Below, one piece after another: positions 1 to 10,458 of a DNA stretch of 64,000 nt (its first letter is position 1; each line of letters opens with the position of its first letter). This DNA is from Miscanthus floridulus. Taxonomy: Eukaryota > Streptophyta > Magnoliopsida > Poales > Poaceae. The position numbers and the translations under genes are program-made. The stretch spans positions 103,757,861 through 103,821,860 of the forward strand of contig NC_089587.1 in the NCBI RefSeq assembly GCF_019320115.1, in the 5' to 3' direction. The notes beneath the pieces were generated by a model that was not told where the DNA came from, searched no databases, and was given only the letters and a program-made list of their open reading frames with translations.

Positions 1-640
1 TGAGCACCAAGCATGATCTGAACCGCATCTACTAGAAGCCGTCTGAGCTCCTCCGTAGCTACATCAGATGCTTTTTCGAGATGAGGAATTCTATTCCCAA
101 CATCATAGAAGCTGAGGTCATCATCGCCTTCGTCCGAGGACTCCATCACCATGACCTCTACTCCAAGTTCAACTGCAAGCTGCCCACAGGGATTGGTGAG
201 ATGATTATGACCGCCAACTAGTATGCCGATGTTGAAGAAGCTGAAGTATGCTTCAATGAGGACACGGGCACTCATCGCCCAACTCACCGTAGCGATGAGT
301 GACCCGATGACCAACGCCACACGACCACCGCTATGGTGACCACAGTCACCATCGGGATAGCGGTCGTGATCGGCCAGAAGGATCCAAATCTAGATAATAT
401 CGCCGCTGCCGACTAGACCACATCATTGCCGCCATTGATGAACCTCACACCAAGTGCAACTACGATGAGCAGTACAAGAAGATTCTCAAAGGCCCATGCC
501 CTCTCCACAAAAATGCCAAGCATAAGATGAAGGACTGCCTTGGCTTGGCTAAAGAGTTCCAGGCTAAAAAGCTAGACTATTACAACAACGACGGAGCTAG
601 AGGCCGCCGACCACCTAGGGGCAACAACAATGCTTTCTAG
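1..640 (+). pseudogene. gypsy gag, C-terminal part (copy 1)
   Basis: C-terminal end of the Gag structural protein, which packages element RNA in virus-like particles. The capsid-domain tail lies in about 1-290, with phrases like those of copy 2 at 47600-47880. A Cys/His knuckle follows at about 447-540 (C-x-x-x-Y-D-E-Q-Y then C-P-L-H-K, ending K-D-C). In-frame stops (for example near 33 and 220) show that it is dead. The missing N-terminal part is outside the window. It is followed directly by the protease region. Confidence 0.8.
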
Positions 641-1470
641 GATCATGACAAGGTGGTCGCCACCATCTTCGGGGGCCTCGCCTCCACCAAGAGCAGAAGA
701 GATCGGAAGCTCATCGCCCACTGGGTACTCACCGTCAATGCGGAGGACGCTGTCGCCAACCCTAGCTATCGCCCCTGGTCTGAGGTCCCCATCACTTTCA
801 GCAGGGCCGACCAGTGGGTGGACATCCCTTACATAGGGCGTTTCCCCCTCATGCTTGATGCAACCATTCAGAAAGTGCTTTTCAGAAAAGTGCTCATCGA
901 TGGTGGGAGCACTCTGAACATCCTCTTCACCGAAGCCCTAAAGGAGCTAGGCCTCAGGATAGGAGATCTCACACCCTTTGACTCCTCTTTCTAGGGTGTG
1001 GTACCTAGCAGGGCATCCAAACCACTTAGAGAGATCACCCTACCAGTATAGTTCAGCATGGCTAGCAACTACCGCATCAAACACATCAAGTTCTACGTCG
1101 CCGACTTCAACACCGCCTACCACACCATACTTGGTCGGCCAGCTCTGGCCAAGTTCATGGCTGTACCGCACTATGCCTATCTGGTGCTAAAGATGCCTTC
1201 TCCTGCAGGAGTCCTGGCCCTGTGGGCCAACCTCTCCATCGCCTACGCCTATGAGATAGAGAGTCTCACCCTCGCCGAAGCCACCGACCTCTCCATCCAG
1301 ATGGCCATTGTGGTCACCAACACCAAGACGGTGCCCATCAATGATTAGGAGATCCCATCCTTGGAGCCTCCTTGTGCCTTCGCCAAGTCCAAGGAAACCA
1401 AGGAGGTCGGCCTTGGCCTCGACGACCCCTCCAAGACCATGAAGATTGGGGCTCACCTCGACCCCAAATA
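630..1470 (+). pseudogene. gypsy aspartic protease region (copy 1)
   Basis: Retropepsin-like protease that would process Gag-Pol. The active-site phrase D-G-G-S-T-L-N-I-L-F is at 899-928. The conserved upstream start V-A-T-I-F-G-G at about 656 is shared with both other gypsy copies in the window. The downstream part (1058-1348), with F-Y-V-A-D-F-N and L-G-R-P-A-L-A, is also protease/linker. The frame is broken near 990 by a TAG and a frame change, and again at about 1345. The region leads into RT after a degenerate linker (about 1470-1700). Confidence 0.8.
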
Positions 1471-1639
1471 GGAAAGCGCACTCATCTCCTTCCTACGTGC
1501 CAACGCCAACGTGTTTGCTTAGAAACCTATAGACATGTCGTGGGTACCATGAGAGAAGATCGAGCACTCCTTGAATGTCTCACCGACCGCCAAACCGATC
1601 AAGCAGAAACTCCTACGATTCACGCCAGACAAGAACGAG

Positions 1640-2880
1640 GCTATTAGGGTAGAAATAAAATAGCTCCTAGCTACCAGATTTATAAAAGAAGTCTATCATC
1701 CTGAGTGGTTAGCAAACCCTGTTCTTGTTTAAAAAAGAATAAAGAATGGAGAATGTGCGTTGATTACACTAATCTTAACAAACACTGCCCTAAAGACCCC
1801 TTCGGTCTACCTTGGATAGACAAGGTTGTAGACTCCACCACTGGCTATGAACTACTCTCCTTCCTCGACTATTACTCTAGCTATCATCAGATATCCCTGA
1901 AGCAAGACGACCAAATCAAGATGTCATTATTCACACCTTTCGGTGCATACTGCTATACCACCATGTCCTTCGAACTCAAGAACACCAGGGCAACCTACCA
2001 AAGGGCCATCCAGATGTGCCTCGATCAACAGATAGGCCACAATGTCAAAGCTTACATCGATGATGTTTTCGTTAAGTCCAAGACTGCCGATAATCTCATC
2101 GCTGACCTTGAAGAAACGTTCGCTAACTTAAAAATGTATAGATGGAAGTTGAACCCTTCAAAGTGCATCTTTGGAGTTCCATCCAGCATACTCTTGGGCT
2201 ACATCGTCAGCACCCATGGCATCCAACCCAACCCCAACAAGGTCTCTGCCATCACCAACATGAAACGTCCGACCTGCGTAAAGGATATACATAAGCTTAT
2301 AGGCTGCATGGCTGCTCTAAGCTGTTTTATATCATGCCTCGGTGAAAAGGGACTACCATTCTTTAAACTCCTCATGGCCTTTGAGTGCTTCTCTTAGTCA
2401 AAGGAGGCAGATATAGCTTTCGAGCAGCTCAAGTTGTTTTTAACGAAGCCTCCGATCATGACGACGCCTCAACCAGATGAAACTCTACTGATCTACATCG
2501 CTATCACTTCTCGCATCATTAGCATAGCTATCATCGTAGAGCGTGAGGAGGCTAGGCACGCCTACAAGGTGCAATGTCTAGTCTACTTCATCAGCGAGGT
2601 CCTTAATGAGCCTAAAACTCGTTATCCTCAAGTTTAGAAATTGCTATATGCTATTCTGATCACGTCATGCAAGCTCTGCCATTACTTCAAGTATTACAAG
2701 ATTGCTGTGGTCACCGAGTTCCCTCTGGGGGACATTCTCCGTAACAAAGAGGCCAATGGCCACATCATCAAGTGGGCTATCGAGCTCAACACTTACTCCA
2801 TCGAATTCAGAAGCAGGCCTACCATCAAGTCATAGGCGCTCGGTGATTTCATCGCTAAGTGGACTGAGATCTAAGAGCCC
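1640..2880 (+). pseudogene. gypsy reverse transcriptase (copy 1)
   Basis: Polymerase domain that copies element RNA into DNA. The longest open piece is 1705-2397 (230 codons). Visible RT motifs: M-C-V-D-Y-T-N-L-N, the first catalytic Asp in S-F-L-D-Y-Y (1867-1869), the F-G-A-Y-C-Y-T-T-M-S-F fingers/palm stretch, and the catalytic Y-I-D-D box at 2053-2064. The thumb/connection runs on through 2434-2835 with stops at about 2395, 2635 and 2833. Catalytic residues are kept, but stops make it non-functional. An in-frame stop near 1730 lies just upstream of the N-K-E-W motif. Confidence 0.9.
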
Positions 2881-3280
2881 ATTGTCGCTACTTGCCCTGA
2901 GCACTAGGTGATGTACTTCGATGATGCCCTCAACATCTATGGTGCTGGCACTGGCATTCTGTTCATTACGCCGACCAAGGATAAGCTCCGGTACATTCTC
3001 CAAATACATTTTCTGACCTCCAACAATGCCGCTGAGTATGAAGCGTGTCTCCATGACTCCATATAGCCATTGAGCTCGGCGTCAAATGCCTCATGGTATA
3101 CGGGGACTCCGCGCTGGTCATCAACTAGCTCAACAAAGGCTGGTCCTGCTCCAATGAGAAGATGGATGCATATTGCACTAAAATCAGGAAACTTGAAAGA
3201 AAGTTCTATGGTATCGAGTACCACCACATGGTATGAGATCAGAATCAGCTCGCCAACCACCTATCTAAGATAGGATCTTC
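2880..3280 (+). pseudogene. gypsy RNase H (copy 1)
   Basis: RNase H domain that removes the RNA strand during reverse transcription. At about 2908 the usual Y-F-D-G reads Y-F-D-D, so the first Asp is present but the Gly is changed. N-N-A-A-E-Y-E-A (about 3022-3045) carries the catalytic Glu, and Y-G-D-S (about 3100) carries a later Asp. Stops near 2872, 2908 and 3064 interrupt it. It continues through a tether (3280-3560) to the integrase zinc finger. Confidence 0.8.
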
Positions 3281-3539
3281 TCGCGCCGCAATTCCGCCTG
3301 GGGTCTTCGTTCAAGATCTCTTTACGCCATCCATTAAGGAAGAGAAGGAAGTTCAAGAAATCCCCCCGCCAAGCAGCTAGTACTTACAGTACCTTCGCTG
3401 GCCACCGATTGGAGAGAACAGTTCGTCAAGTACCTCACCAGTGCCAAAGTACCCACCGACAAGACTGAAACTGAATGCCTAATCCGTCAAAGCAAGCATT
3501 ATGTGTAGTGGATGGGAACTTGATGAGAAAAGTGCCAAG

Positions 3540-4655
3540 GAAGGGATACTATAGAAATGCATCACCCAAGAAGAGGGAGTGAAACTACTTCTTGAAATTC
3601 ACTCTAGTTCCTATGGCAACCACGTAGCCTTGAGAAACCTAGTTGCTAAAGCTTTCTAAGCTAATTTTTACTGGCCCATGGCCATCTTCGATGCCGAAGA
3701 CCTCATCCGATGTTGTGAAGGATGTCAATTTTTTGCCAAGCAAATCCACATGCCGACACAAGAACTGTAGACCATCCTAGCTTCCTAGCCTTTTGCATGC
3801 TGGAGACTGGACATGATCGGGCCTTTCAAGCCCACGCCAGATGGTTTCTAGTATGTGTATGTCACCATCGACAAGTTCTCCAAGTGGATTGAATACAAAT
3901 CGCTTGTTTTAGCTACTACAAAGAAGGCAGTCGAGCTATTCGAAGATATCATCCATAGATTCGGTCTCTCGAACAACATTATCACCGACGTCGGAACTAC
4001 ATTTACTGGTAATCATTTTTGGGACTTCTACGAAGACCGATGCATCTCTATAAAATATGTCTCCATTGCCCATCCTAGAGCCAATGGCTAGGTTGAACGG
4101 GCGAACGACATGATCCTTGATGCCCTAAAAAAGAGGTTATATCAGAAAGAAGAAAAGCATCTGGGCAGATGGCTCAAAGAGTTACCAGCTATGGTCTAGG
4201 GACTGTGCACTCAAGCTAGTTGTAGCACCGGTGTGTCTCCATATTTCTTGGTCTATGGCTCAGAAGCCATACTACCAGTGGACATTGCCTTTCGAGCACC
4301 TAGGGTGGAACATTATGATGAAGAGCAAGCCATAGCTGTTCAAACAGAGGACGTCAATAGGGCCGAGGAAGAACACCTGATCACTTGTATCTGCATAGCC
4401 AAATACCTAGAAGGCTTGCGAAGATAATACAACTACAACATCAAAGATCATTCATTTGCTGTCAGCGACCTCGTTCTTTGTAGAAAGCAAAAAACCCAAG
4501 GGATGCACAAGCTCTCCTTCCCCTAGGAAGGGCCCTATGTGGTCGAAGAGGTTACCCGACCAGGGTCTTACCGGCTATGCGACTTGTACGGACTCGATGT
4601 TCCCAATTCATGGCACATCGAGCACCTTATACGTTTCTATCCTTGAAACGCTCCA
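3540..4655 (+). pseudogene. gypsy integrase (copy 1)
   Basis: Integrase joins element DNA to the genome. An H2C2 zinc finger lies at about 3590-3740 (H-S-S-S-Y-G-N-H, then C-C-E-G-C-Q-F-F). The DDE core covers about 3800-4200: first Asp in L-D-M-I-G-P-F (about 3811), second in I-T-D-V-G-T-T-F (about 3985), and the Glu codon at 4094-4096 in V-E-R-A-N. The C-terminal G-P-Y-V-V-E-E-V and H-I-E-H-L-I-R-F-Y end at about 4650. At least five in-frame stops (for example 3657, 3849, 4090, 4197) make it dead. No chromodomain follows. Confidence 0.88.
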
Positions 4656-5507
4656 GATATGTATTCTCCACTCCATAATGAATGAAGTTTTGGTCACCAT
4701 AATTTGTCTCCATTATATCTCCATTACGGTTTAATCTCCATTTGTGGTCGCTAGCTCTAAGCTACTACTTAACAAACTCCAATAAGTGATCTCCATAAAT
4801 GCTCCACCATGTTTCTCCATAACTCCAAGATATTTCACCGATCACTGAGCAGCACACATTATGTTCTATGCTCTATGGAGAAGACCTAGTCTCCGATCTC
4901 TCCCTACACATACTACAAGCTCTGCGCTCTACATTATGGGTGGTCGACTGCGGTTCCTTGGTCATGCCTATTCCTCCTACACGTGCACGGGCTCTGCACT
5001 CAACGTTATGGACTATGGGCTAGCCAAGGCTAAGAGTCTAGGAAAAAACCAACTGCTCAGACGCTACTTACACTATGTATATCTCCAAGATTTTTCACCA
5101 ATCGCCGAGCAGCACATTCCATTCTGTGTTCTTTAGAGAAGACCTAGTCTCCGATCTCTCCCTACACGTGCTATGGGCTCCACGCTCTGTATTATGGGTG
5201 GTCGACTGTGGTTCCTTGGTCATGCCTATTCCTCCTACACGTGCACGGGCTCCGTGCTCGATGTTATGGACTATGGGCTAGCCAAGGCCAAGAGTTCAGT
5301 AATGAACTAACTGCTCGGACGCTACTTATGCTATGTATAATTGCGTTAGGGTTAACACTTCAATGATTTTTTTACCGCAATACTAGCAAACTACATAAAC
5401 ATGCACATGTCACTTTACAACATTTATACATATACATAAATGTCTGTCTACACCCTTGCGTGTTTTAACTACCCTCTCTAGTTATTATAGAATGTTCTCC
5501 GAGTAGA
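4656..5507 (+). repeat. Post-pol spacer with a tandem duplication of about 258 bp
   Basis: Non-coding spacer between pol and the antisense ORF. Two similar units, about 4823-5079 and 5080-5339, share the run GTCTCCGATCTCTCCCTACA and later GGACTATGGGCTAGCCAAGG. Copy 2 has this unit once (about 52420-52690), so the duplication arose in the copy 1 lineage. I see no credible coding sequence here. Confidence 0.75.
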
Positions 5508-8500
5508 TCATTGGGCTTCACCGTCGCCGTCCATCTCGCCGAACAGGTCAATGTCGCCGGCCAGTTTCTTCGCCACGTCTTCCACCTCATCTTCTAGTTG
5601 TTGATGCTCTGTCGCACTCGTCCCTCTGGCAAATCTAGCCCCTATCGCTTGAAGGTTAATGGCAGGGTAGTGGGATCGGACCACTGCTAGGGCGTGTGTA
5701 ATGGCGGTGATGGTGGTGTTGTTGTTGAAGCTTTTGAAGTTCTCCCACGCCACCTTGCACCTATCGATGATGGTTTCTGGATGTGGCGGCCTACTGTCGG
5801 GCTAAGGAGCCACCTCTAGGTCGACGCAATCGAGCACCGACTTGACTCTGGCAACTACGGCATCGAGCTTGCTCGTCTAGGTCCTAGCCTCCTGCTCCAG
5901 CACATCGAACTATGCCTTGGTCCTCCAAAGATAGTCTGTAGGCATCACAAGGATCCATCAAACAAAAGAAATTACTCCAACAGTAACTCCGACCATGAAG
6001 TACTCACCTTTTAGCTCCTCGACCAGCTTCTCCACTCTCCCAGTTGCTTTCTTCTCCTCCTCCTGGAGTTGCCCGACGGTTTGGCGTAGCTGGCTGAGCA
6101 CCGCATCTTGCTCTACAAGCACAACAGTCATCGGCAACAATATGACTATTCAACAACGCAAAGCAAAATTGTCGATACACCATACCTTTTCTCTAATTAG
6201 AGACGTTTCTAAGCTATCGGACGTTCGCTCTAGCTGCTCGAAAACACTCATTAGTTGCTCAGAGATGGTGGTCAGCTGCTCAGACCTGACCCGCAACTAC
6301 TCAGACATGGTCGCCAATTGCTCAGACAGAGCCCCCTTTTGGTATTCTAGATCCCACGCCTAAGACTCGGCAACATCCCGCTCGCGTTGGGCTCTCTAGA
6401 TGTTTTTCTCCATAAGCTTCATCGCCTCCTTTAGCTTTGCGTTTTCTTTGGTGAGGGGCTCCATCCTCTTGATTAGTTGGTGCGGTTGTTCGGCAGTCCG
6501 AGCTATCCCCTACAAAAGCACCAAGACTATGATGAACTCCAATCTCCAACATCAAAGATGAACATTGATGATGCAATGCTAACCTTGATCTGCTTCATCG
6601 CCGTCGACAGGGTGGACTCCAGCCTCCTAAGCTCCCTGGTGGTGTCCTCCTCCTCAACAACCACCACTTCGTCGCCCCTCTTGCGGAGGATTCGGATAGC
6701 TTGGGGTCATGATTCCTCACGTTCGATCTCTTCCACCTTTTCCTCCTCCTCCATAGCTAGTGGCACCACCAGGGGGCTCCATGGTCGCACAACGTGTCCG
6801 ACCATGCCCTCCGACACCTTAGGGAGCGCCATCGGCTCCTCTGGCACCATAGGCTTCTCCACTCTAAACTCCAGCATGGCGTCGACAACTCCAGCATCCA
6901 CCTCCAAAGCCCTGGCAACTTCTATCATTGCCCCAGGCTTCGTCGCTGACCCATCCACCATCAACGCCAGCCTTTCGCCGCTGCCAAGTCCACCAGCAGT
7001 GGCGGTTGACTCCTCCATAGGCCGCCAAGCACCCAAGGACTCTGGGACGGGATTTGTCGGCATCACCTTCATGTAGGGACTAGCCCCTAGTTGCTCACTG
7101 GTCTGGACGGATAGATTCAACTCATCCGTACGCCTTGCTCTGCATCAGATCAGCTCATCAATCGCCAACACGATAAGGATCCAAAAACAAAATAACTCAA
7201 GGCAAGGATACTTACATGTCGGTAGGCTAATAAACTTTTTTGAACCAGCGCTGCCTACTCGAGCCCCTAGGTGCGGCCCTGGGGTCGACTCCCATGCCCT
7301 AGGGTGGAGGTCTTGTGGTCTCTGCCGTTGACCTCTCCTCGGCCTACCGCTCTGGGATTCCCCTTGTCTGCTGCTCGGGGACTCCTTTCGCCTGCTGCTC
7401 GAGGACTCCCTCCCCTCCCTTCGATTGCTCCTCCACACACATGTTGCATGGAGGCACTTTAGTGCTCAGAGGAGGAGCTACTAGAGCCCCATCATCATCC
7501 GACCACTTAGACATCGCCACACTCTATGTCCAAGTGGTCCGGTCACCGCCAAGCGAGATGTCGCCTGGCTTGCGAGGAGCAGCACCTACCATCTTCCTCT
7601 TCTTTCGAGCTGGCTCATCTACCGCTGCCCTCTTCCCCCGGACTTTCTCTAACATCGGGGGAGGACTCTCTGTCCGACCAACATCCATGCCTCCAGACTC
7701 CGATGAGGCACTAACGGCACCTTTCTTAGGCTGAGCTGGTGGCCGAGCATCTACCGCCTATGACCAATCGCCACTCGGCATGCCCAAGAAGCACACCACT
7801 CATTCCTACGAATGGATCTTTCCATAAGTGAATCAGTTTGCTGCTCAACAACAGTATAGGATAAAAAAGGATCAGGAACAAACAATTAAGATGATTACCT
7901 GAGGAGCCGGGTTCATGCAGTTAAAGGCCCTCGTCTGCCCTGACATGCTGAATGAGGCATTTGGAGCAAAAAGCCCTATGGCTCGCTCTAGCACGTCATC
8001 CTTTGTCAGCCTCTTTGACCTCTCTCGAGTGCCGTCGGTGTCCCCCTTGAAGTCAAAGCCCACGTGGGCCCTCTCCTTGCAGGGCTAGACGTGGCGCACT
8101 ATGAAGCTAGCCACCACCAACCCACCGTTCATCTTCATGCCCTTAATCAGGCCGAGGAGCTCTCTCGCCTGCTCCATGTCAGCACTGCTTGGCCTCTCTG
8201 ACCAGCTCCTATGGTTCTCTGGCACGTGGTTGACGTCACAGCGGATGGTGGGATGGCTCTATTTCATGTAGAACCACCTAGCGTTCCACCCCTTCAGCGA
8301 TGTGTTTAGCGGTACAGTGATGTACTTGCCCGCCATTCCATCATGGAGTTGAAGATAAATGTTGTCGACCACCTTCAAACCACCGCCACCCTTCTTCTTC
8401 AGCCAGAATAGATGACAAAAGAGGTTGAAGTGGGGAAGAACTCAAAGATATGCCTCATAGAAGTGGATAAAAATCGAGATTTGCAAGATAGTGTTTGGGT

Positions 8501-8798
8501 GGAGATTGCACAGACTAACTCTCCAGAACTCCAATAGGTCCCTCAAGAAAGGATGAATGGGGAATCCTAACCCGTGCTAGAAATAATCCTCAAATACAAC
8601 TACTTCGTCAGTATGCGGCATCAAGAAGGGCTCACCGCTGGCTGGCCACCATCCAGTGGTGACATGGTCAAAAAGGATGCCCGCCTCCACCATGCTGTTG
8701 ATCTCCGCCTCCCCCATGTTCAACGACACCCACTCATTATCGCGGTTGGCTCCGGTGGTCGCCTTCTTTGGGTTTCTAGCTCCCCTCATTGACGCCAT
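5508..8798 (-). pseudogene. Antisense ORF of the gypsy element, gypsy-type transposon protein (copy 1)
   Basis: Minus-strand reading region between pol and the 3' LTR. The N-terminal part (8798 down to about 7880) matches what I know as the putative gypsy-type transposon domain family (PF04195, called Transposase_28), found as an extra ORF in RIRE2-like grass elements. The tract 8577-8798 begins M-A-S-M-R-G and ends in V-V-V-F-E-D-Y-F. Middle parts (about 6000-6700) are rich in Glu, Leu and Gln, as in a coiled coil. The C-terminal block (5753-5508) has A-L-A-V-V-R-S-H-Y-P-A-I-N-L and ends in acidic residues. Frames are broken by several stops. Function is unknown. Corresponding blocks at 52853-56084 have the same order. 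Confidence 0.72.
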
Positions 8799-9870
8799 CT
8801 CTCAGATCTAGTTTGGGATTGGCAGCAAAAGCACATGAGAATATGAATATAGAAGTGCGAGGGTTGAGGAGGAAGATGAAATGGCAAAGTGGCAAAGGTG
8901 GGAGCGTAGGGTGCAGCGGCGCAATTATAAAGCACTCCCCCCACCTTTCGCATTCGAGGGTTTTTGGGAAACCGCTCCGCGATTTGTGCCTCTCTGAATT
9001 CTCTGAAATGGCATGGTGGGCCGTTACCTGGGCTTTCATGCAACTACAGCCCATATCGTCCATTTATCGCCACAATTTGTTTTTGCTCACCGAATATTCG
9101 CCGACTTCTCCGCCATCTGTTATGGCTCAGTAATTACTACTATACAGCCGTTACTCTATTTTTTCTCCATGATTTGTTTTCTCTAAAGTTTCCACTTGTG
9201 GCTCGGGGACTACATCATCAACACGACTTGGCTCCTCACCATACTAGGGAATTTCTTCTGTTGATGCTGTTTTTTATCCTAGCACCACATGACAACATCA
9301 CCTACTATCAGGCTCAGGGACTAAGTGGGCACACTTCACCTTGCGGTGAATGTGCTTTTCTCATTTTTGGGTTACACCCAAGGACTGCCTGCCTGCTCGG
9401 CTAGTCTTGTGCTTTTCTTTACTTTGGACCCTAGCACCATGTGACTACGTCACCTACTATCAGGCTCAGGGACTAAGTGAGCACACTTCACCTTGTGGTG
9501 AGTGTGTTTGCTTTAATCTGGAAGACTCCATGCCTCCTAAAGCTAAAGAAGACTATCTCCCTTTCTCATGGTCGGACTCTAAGTGGGCACACTTGGTCCA
9601 CTATGAGGAAATTTTTGATTTCGAACTTGAGCTCCTTACATCCTAATGGCAAGCCCGACTTGGGATACGTTGCTCGATGATGGTTCACGCTACTCGGTGT
9701 TGGTTCATGCTACTCGGTAATGGTTCACACTACTCAGCGATAGTTCACAACTGCTCGGCAACTCATCACGGTAGTCGGACCATGAGTTTGACTGCTCGGC
9801 TTTGTTCGCACCTGCTCAGACAAGCTCAAGATGGCATTGCACAACGGATACAAGGCACTCGAGGACTAGC
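8799..9870. repeat. Pre-LTR spacer with short repeats (copy 1)
   Basis: Spacer upstream of the antisense ORF and before the 3' LTR. A phrase CTCAGGGACTAAGTG followed by ACACTTCACCTTG occurs at about 9311 and 9464, with a third partial unit near 9575. At 9680-9765 there is a short array built on CTACTCGG plus TGGTTCA, about 24 bp per unit. Copy 2 has the first repeat but fewer array units. No clear polypurine tract lies directly before the LTR. A promoter for the antisense ORF could lie here, but nothing proves it. Confidence 0.65.
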
Positions 9871-10343
9871 TGTGGTGGGTATGACCCTGGATACCCATAG
9901 TAGACCACATGGGCTACGCCCCCAGGGGTGGCCTAGCCCACAAGATGAAGCCTTGTGGGGCACAACTCTGCTCGACATCTCCTACAAGGCACTAGGAACA
10001 TATTCTAAAGATACTATGAGATCTGTTAGGATACATATGATCCTATGATTCCTGTAATCTATTATTGCTTTTTGGTTATCTCCTAGATGTAACTGACTTG
10101 TAACCTTGCTCCCCAGACTATATAAGGCGGGCAGGGACCCCCTCCAAACACACGTAATATTATACGATAGCCAATACAATCCAACAGACCATAGGAGTTG
10201 GGTATTACGTCATACTGATAGCCTGACCCTATCTAACTCTTGTGTCTCTATTGCCCTATTGTTCCTAATTATGAGCACTTCTACCGATCAATCTACCTTC
10301 ATGGGATACCCCTCGGAGGACTACCGACGATATTCTATCGACA
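9871..10343 (+). repeat. 3' LTR of gypsy copy 1
   Basis: 473-bp LTR, starting TGTGGTGGGT and ending CTATCGACA, aligned along its length with the LTRs of copy 2 at 46026 and 57100. A TATA box (TATATAA) is at 10119-10125 inside GACTATATAAGGCGGGCAGGG. The run CATGGGATACCCCTCGGAGGA near the 3' end is shared by all plus-strand LTRs of this family. Confidence 0.92.
10119..10125 (+). promoter_or_regulatory. TATA box of the copy 1 3' LTR
   Basis: TATATAA in a conserved setting (GACTATATAAGG) that recurs at the same LTR position in copy 2. It probably fixes the transcription start in the 5' LTR; in this 3' LTR it could drive outward transcription. Confidence 0.6.
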
Positions 10344-10458
10344 CTTCTGCTCCCGCTTGTCTTTAGAGATAGCTCTCCCACCAAAGATGGTGGCGACGGT
10401 CTTAGTGGGGTCCTAGTATGTTGGGCCCTTGTTCTTGCCTTGTTCTCCACCTTGACCA
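10344..10458 (-). pseudogene. gag/protease junction of the minus-strand gypsy element
   Basis: On the minus strand this piece continues the gag frame from 15160 and reaches V-A-T-I-F-G-G, the same conserved phrase that starts the protease region of copies 1 and 2. One TAG stop lies upstream of that phrase. The piece is cut at 10344 by the copy 1 LTR. Confidence 0.75.

Larger units (their letters stand above)
1..10343 (+). mobile_element. Ty3/gypsy LTR retrotransposon, copy 1 (5' part outside the window)
   Basis: Element in plus orientation cut by the window start; position 1 aligns with about 47594 of the complete copy 2, inside gag. The order gag end, protease, RT, RNase H, integrase, antisense ORF, 3' LTR is the same as in copy 2. 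No chromodomain is seen after integrase, and an antisense ORF lies between pol and the 3' LTR. From family knowledge this layout fits the Tat/RIRE2-like branch of plant gypsy elements. Every coding part has stops or frameshifts. It is inserted in the minus-strand gypsy element that resumes at 10344. The 5-bp target duplication should be CTTCT (10344-10348), but its left copy is outside the window. Confidence 0.93.
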
